Positions 24,701 through 37,886 of a stretch of 64,000 nt of DNA are shown in pieces. Under the pieces are notes generated by a model. It ran no database searches, was not told where the DNA came from, and saw only the letters and a program-made list of their open reading frames with translations. The translations under genes were made by a program, and so were the position numbers. The stretch's first letter is position 1. Each line of letters begins with the position of its first letter. This stretch comes from Tetragonia tetragonoides. Its lineage: Eukaryota > Streptophyta > Magnoliopsida > Caryophyllales > Aizoaceae. The stretch is taken from assembly GCA_038025085.1 (NCBI GenBank), contig CM076140.1, forward strand, positions 31,049,501 to 31,113,500. Reading direction: 5' to 3'.

Positions 24701-27700
24701 TTGGACTTGTAAACATCCTTGGTATAGTTTCACACTCAAATGAATGCAAATAAAGTATTTGGATGCTTTCTCTTAATATACAACACAAAAGAAGTCCAAT
24801 CTCATACACCCTACTCGTAAGAGCTTTTAAAACGCATAAATGCATCGAAAAGCTTGAGTTGAAGCTTGTTTGTACTTGTAAACATCCTAGGTGTAGTTTC
24901 ACATTCAAATGAATGCAAACAAAGTATTTGGATGCTTTCTCTTAATATTAACACAAAAGAACTCAAATCTCTTTCACCCTACTCGTATGAGCTTTTAAAA
25001 CGCGTAAATGCATTCAAAAGCTTGAGTTGAAGCTTGTTTGTACTTTAAGACATTCTTGGTGTAGTTTCATACTCAAATGAATGCAAACAAAACATTAACC
25101 CTACTCGTATGAGCTTTTAAAACGCGTAAATGCTTTCATAAGCTTGAGTTGAAGCTTGTTTGTACTTTAAAACATTCTTGGTGTAGTTTCATACTCAAAT
25201 GAATGCAAACAAAACATTTGGGTGCTTTCTTTGAATATACAACACAGAAGAACTCAAACTCTATCACCCTAGTCGTAAGAGCTGTTAAAACGCGTAAATG
25301 CATTCAAAAGCTTGAGTTGAAGGTTGTTTGCACTTGTAAACATCCTTGGTATAGTTTCACACTCAAATGAATGAAATCAAATTATTGGGATGCTTTCTCT
25401 TAATATACAACACAAAAGAACTCAAATCTCTTACACCCTATTCGCACGAGCTTTTAAAACGCGTAAATGCATTCAAAAGCTTGAGTTGAAGCTTGTTTGT
25501 ACATGTAAAAATCCTAGGTGTAGTTTCACACTCAAATGAATGCAAACAAATTATTTGGATGCTTTCTCTTAATATAAAACACAAAAGAACTCAAATCTCT
25601 TTCACCCTACTCGTAAGAGCTGTTCAAACGCGTAAATGCATTCAAAAGCTTGAGTTGAAGCTTGTTTGGACTTGTAAACATCCTTGGTATAGTTTCACAC
25701 TCAAATGAATGCAAATAAAGTATTTGGATGCTTTCTCTTAATATACAACACAAAAGAAGTCCAATCTCATACACCCTACTCGTAAGAGCTTTTAAAACGA
25801 GTAAATGCATTAAAAAAGCTTGAGTTGAAGCTTGTTTGTAGTTTAAAAATTCTTGGTGTAGTTTCATACTCAAATGAATGCAAACAAAACATTTGGGTGG
25901 TTTCTCTTAATATACCACACAAACGAACTCAAATCTCTTTCACCTTACTCGTATGAGCTTTTGAAACGCGTAAATATATTCAAAAGCTTAAGTTGAAGCT
26001 TGTTTGTACTTGTAAACATCCTAGGTGTAGTTTCACACTCAAATGAATGCAAGCAAAGTATTTGGATGCTTTCTCTTAATATACAACACAAAAGAACTCA
26101 AATCTCTTTCACCCTACTCGTACGAGCTTTTAAAACACGTAAATGCATTCAAAAGCTTGAGTTGAAACTTATTTGTACTTGTAAACATCCACGGTGTAGT
26201 TTCACACTCAAATGAATGCAAACAAAGTATTTGGATGCTTTCTATACCACAGAAATGAAATCAAATCTCTTTCACCTTACTCGTATGAGCTTTTGTAACG
26301 CGTAAATCTATTCAAAAGATTGAGTTGAAGCTTGTTTGTACATGTAAAAATCCTAGGTGTAGTTTCACACTCAAATGAATGCAAACAATGTACTTGGATG
26401 CTTTCTCTTAACATACAACAGAAAAGAACTCAAATCTCTTTCACCTTACTCGTACGAGCTTTTAAAACGCGTAAATGCATTCAAAAGCTTGAGTTGAAGC
26501 TTGTTTGTACTTATAAACATCCTATGTAAAGTTACACACTCAAGTGAATGCAAACAAAGTATTTGGACGCTTTCTCTTAATATTGAACACAAAAGAAATC
26601 AAATCTCTTTCACCCTACTCGTAAGAGCTTTCAAAACGCGTAAATGCATTCAAAAGCTTGAGTTGAAGCTTGTTTGTACTTGTAAATATCCTAGGTGTAG
26701 TTTCACATTCAAATGAATGCAAACAAAGTATTTGGATGCTTTCGCTTACTATATAACACAAAAGAACTCAAATCTCTTTCACCCTACTGATATGAGCTAT
26801 TAAAACGCGTAAAAGCATTCAAAAGCTATAGTTTGATGCTTGTTTGTACTTTCAAACATTCTTGGTGTAGTTTCATACTCAAATGAATGCAAACAAAACA
26901 TTTGGGTGCTTTCTCTGAATATACAACACAGAAGAACTCAATCTCTATCACCCTAGTCGTAAGAGCTGTTAAAACGCCTAAATGCATTCAAAAAGATGAG
27001 TTGAAGCTTGTTTGTACATGTAAAAATCCTAGGTGTAGTTTCACACTCAAATGAATGCAAACAATGTATTTGGATGCTTTCTCTTAATATACAACACAAA
27101 ATAACTCAATCTCTATCACCCTAGTCGTAAGAGCTGTTAAAACACGTAAATGCATTCAAAAGCTTAAGTTGAAGCTTGCGTGTACTTGTAAACATCCTTG
27201 GTATAGTTTCACACTCAAATGATTGCAAACAAAGTATTTGGATGCTTTCTCTTAATATACAACACAAAAGAACTCAAATCTCTTTCACCCTACTCGTATG
27301 AGCTTTTAAAACAAGTAAATGCATTCAAAAGCTTGCTTTTAAACTTGTTTGTACTTGTAAACATCCCAGGTGTAGTTTCACACTCAAATGAATGCAAACA
27401 AAGTATTTGGATGCTTTCTCTTACTATACAACACAAAAGAACTCAAATCTCGTTCACCCTATTCGTATGAGCTATTAAAACGCGTAAATGCATTCAAAAT
27501 CTTGAGTTGAAGCTTGTTTGTACTTTCAAACATTATTGGTGTAGTTTCATACACAAATGAGTGCAAACAAAACTGTTGTGTGCTTTCTCTGAATATACAA
27601 CACAAAAGAACTCAATCTCTATCACCCTAGTCGTAAGAGCTGTTAAAACTCGTAAATGCATTCAAAAGCTTGGGTTGAAGCTTGTTTGTACATGTAAAAA

Positions 27701-27999
27701 TCCTAGGTGTAGTTTCACACTCAAATGAATGCAAACAATGTATTTTGATGCTTTCTCTGAATATACAACACAAAATAACTCAAATCTATTTCACCCTACT
27801 CATACGAGCTTTTCAAACGCGTAAATGCATTCAAAAGCTTGATTTGAAACTTCTTTGTGCTTTTAATTATCCTAGGTGTAGTTTCATACTCAAATGAATG
27901 CAAACAAAGTATTTGGATACTTTCTCTTACTATATAACACAAAAGAACTCAAATCTCTTTCACCCTACTCATATGAGCTATTAAAACGCGTAAAAGCAT

Positions 28000-30946
28000 T
28001 CAAAAGCTTGAGTTGAGGCTTGTTTGTACTTTCAAACATTCTTGGTGTAGTTTCGTACTCAAATGAATGCAAACAAAACATTTGGGTGCTTTCTCTGAAT
28101 ATACAACATAGAAGAACTCAATCTCTATCACCCTAGTCGTAAGAGCTGTTAAAACGCGTAAATGCATTCAAAAGCTTGAGTTGAAGCTTATTTGTACTTG
28201 TACACATCCAAGGTATAGTTTCACACTCAAATGAATGCAAACAAAGTATTTGGATGCTTTCTCTTAATATACCACAGAAATGAACTCAAATCTCTTTCAC
28301 CTTACTCGTATGAGCTTTTGAAACGCGTAAATATATTCAAAAGTCTGAGTTGAAGCTTGTTTGTACTTGTAAACATCCTACGTAAAGTTTCTCACTCAAA
28401 TGGATGCTTTCTCTTAATATAGAACACAAAAAAACTCAAATCTCCTTCACCCAACTCCTATGAGCCTTTAAAACGCGTAAATGAATCCAAAAGCTTGAGT
28501 TGAAGCTTGTTTGTACTTGTAAACAACCTAGGTGTAGTTTCACACTCAAATGAATGCAAACAAAGTATTTGGATGCTTTCTCTTAATATACAACACAAAC
28601 GAACTCAAATCTCTTTCCCCTATCCGTATGAGCTTTTAAAACGTGAAATGAATGCAAACAACCTAGGTGTAGTTTTATACTGAAATGAATGCAAAAAAAA
28701 CATTTGGGTGCTTTCTCTAAATATACAACACAAAAGAACTCCAATCTCTTTCACCCTACACGTAAGAGCTTTTAAAACACGTAAATTAATCCAAAAGCTT
28801 GAGTTGAAGCTTGTTTGTACTTATAAACATCCTAGGTGAAGTTTCAAACTAAAATGAATGCAATCAAATTATTTGGATGCTTTCTCTGAATATAAAACAC
28901 AAAAGAACTCAAATCTCTTTCACCCTACTCGTATGAGCTTTTGAAACGCGTAAATATATTCAAAAGCTTGAGTTGAAGCTTGTTTGTACTTGCACACATT
29001 CTAGGTGTAGTTCCACACTCAAATCAAAGCAAACAAAGTATTTGGATGCTTTCTGTTAATATACAACACAAACAAACTCAAATCTCTTTCACCCTACTCG
29101 TATGAGCTTTTAAAACGCGTAAATGCATTAAAAAAGCTTGAGTTGAAGCTTGTTCGTACTTCAAAACATTCTTGGTGTAGTTTCATACTCAAATGAATGC
29201 AAACAAAACATTTGGGTGCTTGCTCTTAATATACCACACAAACGAACTCAAATCTCTTTCACCTTACTCGTATGAGCTTTTGAAATGCGTAAATATATTC
29301 AAAAGCTTGTGTTGAAGCTTGTTTGTACTTGTAAGCATCCTAGGTGTAGTTTCACAGTCAAATGAATGCGAGCAAAGTATTTGTATGCTTTCTCTTAATA
29401 TACAACACAAAACAACTCAAATCTCTTTCACCCTACTCGTACGAGCTTTTAAAACGCGTAAATGCATTCAAAACCTTGAGTTAAAGCTTATTTGTACTTG
29501 TAAACATCCAAGGTGTAGTTTCACACTCAAATGAATGCAAACAAAGTATTTGGATGCTTTCTATACCACAGAAATGAACTCAAATCTCTTTCACCTTACT
29601 CGTATGAGCTTTTCAAACGCGTAAATATATTCAAAAGTTTAAGTTGAAGCTTGTTTGTACTTGCAAATATCCTAGGTGTAGTTTCACATTCAAATGAATG
29701 CAAACAAAGTATTTGGATGCTTTCTCTTACTATATAACAAAAAAGAACTTAAATCTCTTTCACCCTACTGATATGAGCTATTATAACGCGTAAAAGCATT
29801 CAAAAGCTTGAGTTTGAAGCTTGTTTGTACTTTCAAACATTCTTGGTGTAGTTTCATACTCAAATGAATGCAAACAAAACATTTGGGTGCCTTCTCTAAA
29901 TATACAACACAAAAGAACTCAATCTCTATCACCCTAGTCGTAAGAGCTGTTAAAACGCGTAAATCCATTCAAAAGCTTGAGTTGAAGCTTGTTTGTACTT
30001 GTAAACATCCTAGGTGTAGTTTCACATTCAAATGAATGCAAACAAAGTATTTGGATGCTTTCTCTTACTATATAACAAAAAAGAACTTAAATCTCTTTCA
30101 CCCTACTGATATGAGCTATTATAACGCGTAAAAGCATTCAAAAGCTTGAGTTTGAAGCTTGTTTGTACTTTCAAACATTCTTGGTGTAGTTTCATACTCA
30201 AATGAATGCAAACAAAACATTTGGGTGCCTTCCCTGAATATACAACACAGAAGAACTCAATCTCTATCACACTAGTCGTAAGAGCTGTTAAAACGCGTAA
30301 ATGCATTCAAAAGCTTGAGTTGAAGCTTGTTTGTACATGTAAAAATCCTAGGTGTAGTTTCACAGTCAAATGAATGCAAACAATGTATTTGGATGTTTTC
30401 TCTTAATATACAACACAAAATAACTCAAATCTATTTCACCCTACTCGTATGAGCTTTTTAAACGCGTAAATGCATTCAAAAGCTTGATTTGAAACTTCTT
30501 TGTACTTGTAAACATCCTAGGTGTAGTTTCACACTCAAATGAATGCAAACAAAGTATTTGGATGCTTTCTCTTACTATATAACACAAAAGAACTCAAATC
30601 TCTTTCACCCTACTCATATGAGCTATTAAAACGCGTAAAAGCATTCAAAAGCTTGAGTTGAAGCTTGCTTGTACTTGCAAACAAAGTATTTGGATGCTTT
30701 CTTTTAATATACAACACAAAAGAACTCAAATCTCTTTCACCCTACTCGTATGAGCTTTTAAAACAAGTAAATGCATTCAAAAGCTTGCTTTGAAACTTGT
30801 TTGTACTTGTAAACATCCCAGGTGTAGTTTCACACTCAAATGAATGCAAAAAATAGTATTTGGATGCTTTCTCTTACTATGCAACACAAAAGAACTCAAA
30901 TCTCTTTCACCCTATTCGTATGAGCTATTAAAACACGTAAAACCAT
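28000..30946 (+). repeat. Higher-order repeat unit, 2947 bp, copy 1
   Basis: The whole segment recurs 2947 bp downstream with an estimated 1% difference. Private markers include the chimeric monomer at 28612-28660, a shortened monomer at 28385-28410 and a paired 338-bp repeat at about 29690-30330. Borders are good to some tens of bases. Confidence 0.88.
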
Positions 30947-33893
30947 TCAAAAGCTTGAGTTGAAGCTTGTTTGTACTTTCAAACATTCTTGGTGTAGTTT
31001 CGTACTCAAATGAATGCAAACAAAACATTTGGGTGCTTTCTCTGAATATACAACACAGAAGAACTCAATCTCTATCACCCTAGTCGTAAGAGCTGTTAAA
31101 ACGCGTAAATGCATTCAAAAGCCTGAGTTGAAGCTTATTTGTACTTGTACACATCCAAGGTATAGTTTCACACTCAAATGAATGCAAACAAAGTATTTGG
31201 ATGCTTTCTCTTAATATACCACAGAAATGAACTCAAATCTCTTTCACCTTACTCGTATGAGCTTTTGAAACGCGTAAATATATTCAAAAGTCTGAGTTGA
31301 AGCTTGTTTGTACTTGTAAACATCCTACGTAAAGTTTCTCACTCAAATGGATGCTTTCTCTTAATATAGAACACAAAAAAACTCAAATCTCCTTCACCCA
31401 ACTCCTATGAGCTTTTAAAACGCGTAAATGAATCCAAAAGCTTGAGTTGAAGCTTGTTTGTACTTGTAAACAACCTAGGTGTAGTTTCACACTCAAATGA
31501 ATGCAAACAAAGTATTTGGATGCTTTCTCTTAATATACAACACAAACGAACTCAAATCTCTTTCCCCTATCCGTATGAGCTTTTAAAACGTGAAATGAAT
31601 GCAAACAACCTAGGTGTAGTTTTATACTGAAATGAATGCAAACAAAACATTTGGGTGCTTTCTCTAAATATACAACACAAAAGAACTCCAATCTCTTTCA
31701 CCCTACACGTAAGAGCTTTTAAAACACGTAAATTAATCCAAAAGCTTGAGTTGAAGCTTGTTTGTACTTATAAACATCCTAGGTGAAGTTTCAAACTAAA
31801 ATGAATGCAATCAAATTATTTGGATGCTTTCTCTGAATATAAAACACAAAAGAACTCAAATCTCTTTCACCCTACTCGTATGAGCTTTTGAAACGCGTAA
31901 ATATATTCAAAAGCTTGAGTTGAAGCTTGTTTGTACTTGCACACATTCTAGGTGTAGTTCCACACTCAAATCAAAGCAAACAAAGTATTTGGATGCTTTC
32001 TGTTAATATACAACACAAACAAACTCAAATCTCTTTCACCCTACTCGTATGAGCTTTTAAAACGCGTAAATGCATTAAAAAAGCTTGAGTTGAAGCTTGT
32101 TCGTACTTCAAAACATTCTTGGTGCAGTTTCATACTCAAATGAATGCAAACAAAACATTTGGGTGCTTGCTCTTAATATACCACACAAACGAACTCAAAT
32201 CTCTTTCACCTTACTCGTATGAGCTTTTGTAACGCGTAAATATATTCAAAAGCTTGTGTTGAAGCTTGTTTGTACTTGTAAGCATCCTAGGTGTAGTTTC
32301 ACAGTCAAATGAATGCGAGCAAAGTATTTGCATGCTTTCTCTTAATATACAACACAAAACAACTCAAATCTCTTTCACCCTACTCGTACGAGCTTTTAAA
32401 ACGCGTAAATGCATTCAAAACCTTGAGTTAAAGCTTATTTGTACTTGTAAACATCCAAGGTGTAGTTTCACACTCAAATGAATGCAAACAAAGTATTTGG
32501 ATGCTTTCTATACCACAGAAATGAACTCAAATCTCTTTCACCTTACTCGTATGAGCTTTTCAAACGCGTAAATATATTCGAAAGTTTAAGTTGAAGCTTG
32601 TTTGTACTTGTAAATATCCTAGGTGTAGTTTCACATTCAAATGAATGCAAACAAAGTATTTGGATGCTTTCTCTTACTATATAACAAAAAAGAACTTAAA
32701 TCTCTTTCACCCTATTGATATGAGCTATTATAACGCGTAAAAGCATTCAAAAGCTTGAGTTTGAAGCTTGTTTGTACTTTCAAACATTCTTGGTGTAGTT
32801 TCATACTCAAATGAATGCAAACAAAACATTTGGGTGCCTTCTCTAAATATACAACACAAAAGAACTCAATCTCTATCACCCTAGTCGTAAGAGCTGTTAA
32901 AACGCGTAAATCCATTCAAAAGCTTGAGTTGAAGCTTGTTTGTACTTGTAAACATCCTAGGTGTAGTTTCACATTCAAATGAATGCAAACAAAGTATTTG
33001 GATGCTTTCTCTTACTATATAACAAAAAAGAACTTAAATCTCTTTCACCCTACTGATATGAGCTATTATAACGCGTAAAAGCATTCAAACGCTTGAGTTT
33101 GAAGCTTGTTTGTACTTTCAAACATTCTTGGTGTAGTTTCATACTCAAATGAATGCAAACAAAACATTTGGGTGCCTTCCCTGAATATACAACACAGAAG
33201 AACTCAATCTCTATCACACTAGTCGTAAGAGCTGTTAAAACGCGTAAATGCATTCAAAAGCTTGAGTTGAAGCTTGTTTGTACATGTAAAAATCCGAGGT
33301 GTAGTTTCACAGTCAAATGAATGCAAACAATGTATTTGGATGCTTTCTCTTAATATACAACACAAAATAACTCAAATCTATTTCACCCTACTCGTATGAG
33401 CTTTTTAAACGCGTAAATGCATTCAAAAGCTTGATTTGAAACTTCTTTGTACTTGTAAACATCCTAGGTGTAGTTTGACACTCAAATGAATGCAAACAAA
33501 GTATTTGGATGCTTTCTCTTACTATATAACACAAAAGAACTCAAATCTCTTTCACCCTACTCATATGAGCTATTAAAACGCGTAAAAGCATTCAAAAGCT
33601 TGAGTTGAAGCTTGCTTGTACTTGCAAACAAAGTATTTGGATGCTTTCTTTTAATATACAACACAAAACAACTCAAATCTCTTTCACCCTACTCGTATGA
33701 GCTTTTAAAACAAGTAAATGCATTCAAAAGCTTGCTTTGAAACTTGTTTGTACTTGTAAACATCCCAGGTGTAGTTTCACACTCAAATGAATGCAAAAAA
33801 TAGTATTTGGATGCTTTCTCTTACTATGCAACACAAAAGAACTCAAATCTCTTTCACCCTATTCGTATGAGCTATTAAAACACGTAAAACCAT
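30947..33893 (+). repeat. Higher-order repeat unit, 2947 bp, copy 2
   Basis: Tandem copy of 28000-30946. The chimeric monomer is at 31559 and the paired 338-bp repeat at about 32640-33275. Few substitutions separate the two, for example GGTGTAG against GGTGCAG near 32120. Confidence 0.88.
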
Positions 33894-36543
33894 TCAAAAG
33901 CTTGAGTTGAAGCTTGTTTGTACTTTCAAACATTCTTGGTGTAGTTTCATACTCAAATGAATGCAAGCAAAACATTTGGGTGCTTCCTCTGAATATACAA
34001 CACAAAAGAACTCAATCTCAATCACCCTAGTCGTAAGAGCTGTTAAAACGCGTAAATGCATTCAAAAGCTTGTTTGTACTTGTAAACATCCTTGGTGTAG
34101 TTTCACACTCAAATGAATGCAAACAAAGTATTTGGATGCTTTCTCTTAATATACAAAACAAAAGAACTCAAATCTCTTTCACCCTACTCGTACGAGATTT
34201 TAAAACGCGTAAATGCATTCAAAAGCTTGTGTTGAAGCTTGTTTGTACTTGTAAACATCCTACGTAAAGTTTCACACTCAAATGAATGCAAACAATGTAT
34301 TTGAATGCTTTCTCTTAATATACAACACAAACAAACTCAAATCTCTTTCACCCTACTCGTATGAGCTATTAAAACGCGTAAATGCATTCAAAAGCTTGAG
34401 TGGAAGCTTGTTTGTACTTTCAAACATTCTTGCTGTAGTTTCATACTCAAATGAATGCAAACAAAACATTTGGGTGCTTTCTCTTAATATACAACACAAA
34501 AGAACTCCAATCTCTTTCACCCTACAGGTAAGACCTTTTAAAATGCGTAAATGAATCCAAAAGCTTGAGTTGAAGCTTGTTTGTACTTATAAACATCCTA
34601 TGTGTAGTTTCACACTAAAATGAATGAAATCAAAGTAATTGGATGCTTTCTCTTAATATACAACACAAAAGAACACAAATCCTTTTCACCCTATTCGTAC
34701 GAGCTTTTAAAACGCGTAAATGCATTCAAAAGCTTGAGTTGAAGCTTGTTTTTACATGTAAAAATCCTAGGTGTAGTTTCATACTCAAATGAATGCAAAC
34801 AAAGTATTTGGATGCTTTCTCTTAACATACAACACAAAAGAACTCAAATCTCTTTCACCCTACTCGTACGAGCTTTTTAAACGCGTAAATGCATTCAAAA
34901 GCTTGATTTGAAACTTCTTTGTACTTGTAAACATCCTAGGTGTAGTTTCACACTCAAATGAATGCAAACAAAGTATTTGGATTCTTTCTCATACTATATA
35001 ACACAAACGAACTCAAATCTCTTTCACCCTACTCATTTGAGCTTTTAAAACGCGTAAATCCATTAAAAAAGCTTGAGTTGAAGCTTGTTTGTACTTTAAA
35101 ACACTCTTGGTGTAGTTTCATACTCAAATGAATGCAAACAAAACATTTGGGTGCTTTCTCTGTATATATACAACACAGAAAAACTCAACCTCTATCACCC
35201 CAGTCGTAAGAGGTATTAAAACGCGTAAATGCATTCAAAAGCTTGAGTTGAAGCTTGCTTGTACTTGTAAACATCCTTGGTGTAGTTTCACACTCAAAGG
35301 AATGCAAACAAAGTATTTGGATGCTTTCTCTTAATATACAACACAATAGAATTCCAATTTCTTTCACCCTACTCGTATCAGCTTTTAAAACGCGTAAATG
35401 CATTCAAAATCTTGAGTTGAAGCTTGTTTGTACTTTCAAACATTCTTGGTGTAGTTACGTACTCAAATGAATGCAAACAAAATATTTGGGTGCTTTCTCT
35501 TAATATACAACACAAAAGAACTCAATCTCTATCACCCTAGTCGTAAGGGCTGTTAAAACGCGTAAATGCATTCAAAAGCTTGAGTTTAAGCTTGATTGGA
35601 CTTGTAAACATCCTTGGTGTAGTTTCACACTCAAATGAATTTAAACAAAGTATTTGGATGCTTTCTCTTAATATACAAAAGAAAAGAACTCAAATCTCTT
35701 TCACCCTACTCGTACGAGCTTTTAAAACGCGTAAATGCATTCAAAAGCTTGGGTTGAAGCTTATTTGTACTTCTAAACATCCAAGGTGTATTTTCACACT
35801 CAAATGAATGCAAACAAGGTATTTGGATGCTTTCTCTTAATATACCGCACAAACGAACTCAAATCTCTTTCACCGTACTCGTATGAGCTTTTGAAATGCG
35901 TAAATATATTCAAAAGCTTGAGTTGAAGCTTGTTTGTACTTGTATACATCCTAGGTGTAGTTTCACACTCAAATGAATGCAAACAAAGTATTAGGTTGCT
36001 TTCTCTTAATATACAACACAAAAGAACTCAAATCTTTTTCACCCTACTCGTAAGAGCTTTTAAAAGGCGTAAATGCATACAAAAGCTTGAGTTGATGCTT
36101 GTTTGTACTTGAAAACATCCTAGGTGTAGTTTCACACTCAAATGAATGCAAACAAAGTATTTGGATGCTTTCCTTTAATATACAAGACAAACGAACTCAA
36201 ATCTCTTTCACCCTACTCGTATGAGCTTTTAAAACGCGTAAATGCATTAAAAAGGCTTGAGTTGAAGCTTGTTTGTACTTTAAAACATTCTTTGTGTAGT
36301 TTCATACTCAAATGAATGCAAATAAAACATTTGGGTGCTTTTTCTTAATATACAACACAAAAGAACTCAATTCTCTTTCACCCTACTCGTAAGAGCTTTT
36401 AAAACGCGTAAATGCATCCAAAAGCTTGAGTTGAAGCTTGTTTGTACTTATAAACATCCAAGGTGTAGTTTTACACTCAAATGAATGCAAACAAAGCATT
36501 TAGATTCTTTCTCTTGATAAACCACACAAACGAACTCAAATGT

Positions 36544-36548
36544 CTTTC
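36544..36548. repeat. Left target-site duplication of the solo LTR (CTTTC)
   Basis: CTTTC precedes TGATAC and is repeated at 37882-37886. It corresponds to monomer positions 124-128. Confidence 0.9.
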
Positions 36549-37060
36549 TGATACAAAATTAATTTAGCAAGCTGCTTCTCCAAGAACAAGCTTGACCATG
36601 CTATGGGCAAGCATCCCTTATCTATCTCAGATTGCAAGCTTGTTTCACACCAAGGGACACAATGGGGGGTGTACTCTACTCATTAGGGACACCTAAAACA
36701 TCAGGGTTATCATTTAAATGCTTTCAATAATTTAGATTAATGTAATTAGTCTTTTAATTCCGTACAAGTAGACGTTAATCAACATTAGTGCAGCTAACTG
36801 GTGGGAATTAAGTGCCACGTCATTGATCCTAGTAACCTACTCCTTTTGGGTTTGTTTATGCCTTGGGGATCAAGTGATAAGGACATCTACCAGCTCAAGA
36901 TGAGCCAAGGCGGATTAATGACCAGTAGTATAAAGGAAACGCTCCAATTTGTACTATTGGGGACCATTTAGGCGCTAGAACTACAGTTGAGTACCAAACA
37001 GTTTTGGGACCACTTTTTGAGACCTTCTCTCATGAGGACAACAAGGATTCTTTCTAGGGT
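36549..37060 (+). repeat. First copy of the duplicated U3 segment in the solo LTR
   Basis: It starts TGATACAAAATTAATT and runs to TTTCTAGGGT. It includes CTTG-GGGAT-CAAG (36862-36874), the stem-loop type seen in the other LTRs. It lacks the TATA box and downstream LTR parts. Confidence 0.85.
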
Positions 37061-37557
37061 TGATACGAAATTAATTGAGCAAGCTGCTGCTCCAAGAACA
37101 AGTTTAACTATGCTATGATCTCTATCTCGAATTGCAAGCTTGTTTTGCACCAAGGTACACAATGGGGTTTGTCCACTACCCATTAGGGATACTTAATCAT
37201 CCAGGTTATCATTTAAATGCTTTCAATAATTTAGATTAATGTAATTAGTCTTTTAATTCCGTACAAGTAGACGTTAATCAACATTAGTGCAGCTAACGAG
37301 TGGGAATTAAGTGCCATGTCATTGATCCTAGTAACCTCCTCCTTTTGGGTTTGTTTTATGCCTTGGGGAACAAGTGATAAGGACATCTACCAGCTCAAGA
37401 GGAGCCAAGGCGGATTAATGACCAGCAGTAAAACGGAAACGCTCCAATTTGTACTATTGGGGACAATTTAGGCGCTAGAATTACAACTGAGTACCAAACA
37501 GTTTTGGGACCATTTTTTGAGACCTTCTCTCATGAGGACAACAAGGATTCTTTCTAG
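37061..37557 (+). repeat. Second copy of the duplicated U3 segment in the solo LTR
   Basis: It starts TGATACGAAATTAATT and parallels 36549-37060 with point changes and small gaps. The stem-loop appears as CTTG-GGGAA-CAAG at 37362-37374. It continues into the unique TATA/R/U5 part. Confidence 0.85.
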
Positions 37558-37591
37558 AGTATTCCGTTAGGGTTTGTTGCATGTTTGAGCC

Positions 37592-37599
37592 TATAAATA
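37592..37599 (+). promoter_or_regulatory. TATA box in the solo LTR
   Basis: TATAAATA in the context GCCTATAAATATGTAA, downstream of both U3 copies and about 280 bp from the LTR end. Confidence 0.75.
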
Positions 37600-37881
37600 T
37601 GTAATGGAATAGAATGTAGTACGCAGATTATGTGAATGAGAAAAACTGATAGAGTGTTGCCTCTATTTCTGAAATCTTAAACCCTTTATCTCTTGTTTGG
37701 TGGCTTTGCCTTTATAAATTGAGTGGTGAGTTTGAGTGACCCCTTTATCAATTGAATATGGTGGTTTTACCTTTAGGATTCATTTGTGGTGAGGTCCAAT
37801 TTATCCCTTTTAATTTTGCAAGTTTTGTTCTTAAGAGACTCAATATAAGTGAGAGATTTTAACGACCTAGTTTACGCATCA

Positions 37882-37886
37882 CTTTC
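37882..37886. repeat. Right target-site duplication of the solo LTR (CTTTC)
   Basis: Exact copy of 36544-36548. The satellite resumes with ACCCTACTCG. Confidence 0.9.

Larger units (their letters stand above)
18714..36548 (+). repeat. 169-bp centromere-type satellite, block 2
   Basis: The longest uninterrupted stretch, about 105 monomers, in the same orientation as block 1. The two monomer forms often alternate, giving a 338-bp dimer, for example between 29765 and 30103. Several monomers are partial or chimeric, such as 24018-24030 (early return to the GAGTTGAAGC start), 25090-25110 (about a third of a monomer missing) and 28612-28660. A short segment at about 24640-24835 recurs 965 bp later at 25605-25800. 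No gene, RNA or other element is seen. Confidence 0.97.
36549..37881 (+). mobile_element. Solo LTR with duplicated U3 (1333 bp)
   Basis: The segment begins TGATAC and ends GCATCA, is flanked by CTTTC on both sides, and has no internal retroelement genes, so it fits an LTR left after recombination between the two LTRs of a full element. The first ~512 bp (36549-37060) are repeated at about 37061-37557 with an estimated 90-95% identity. Only the second copy is followed by TATA box, R and U5. A clear TATA box (CTATAAATATG) is at 37591-37601. TCTAGAGTATTCC near 37554 also occurs at 4649 in the element 1 LTR, so the families are related. No coding sequence is supported here. Confidence 0.88.

Noticed and set aside
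36968..37183. 71-codon minus-strand frame across the junction of the duplicated U3
   Set aside because: It spans the duplication border inside an LTR and has no recognisable motif.
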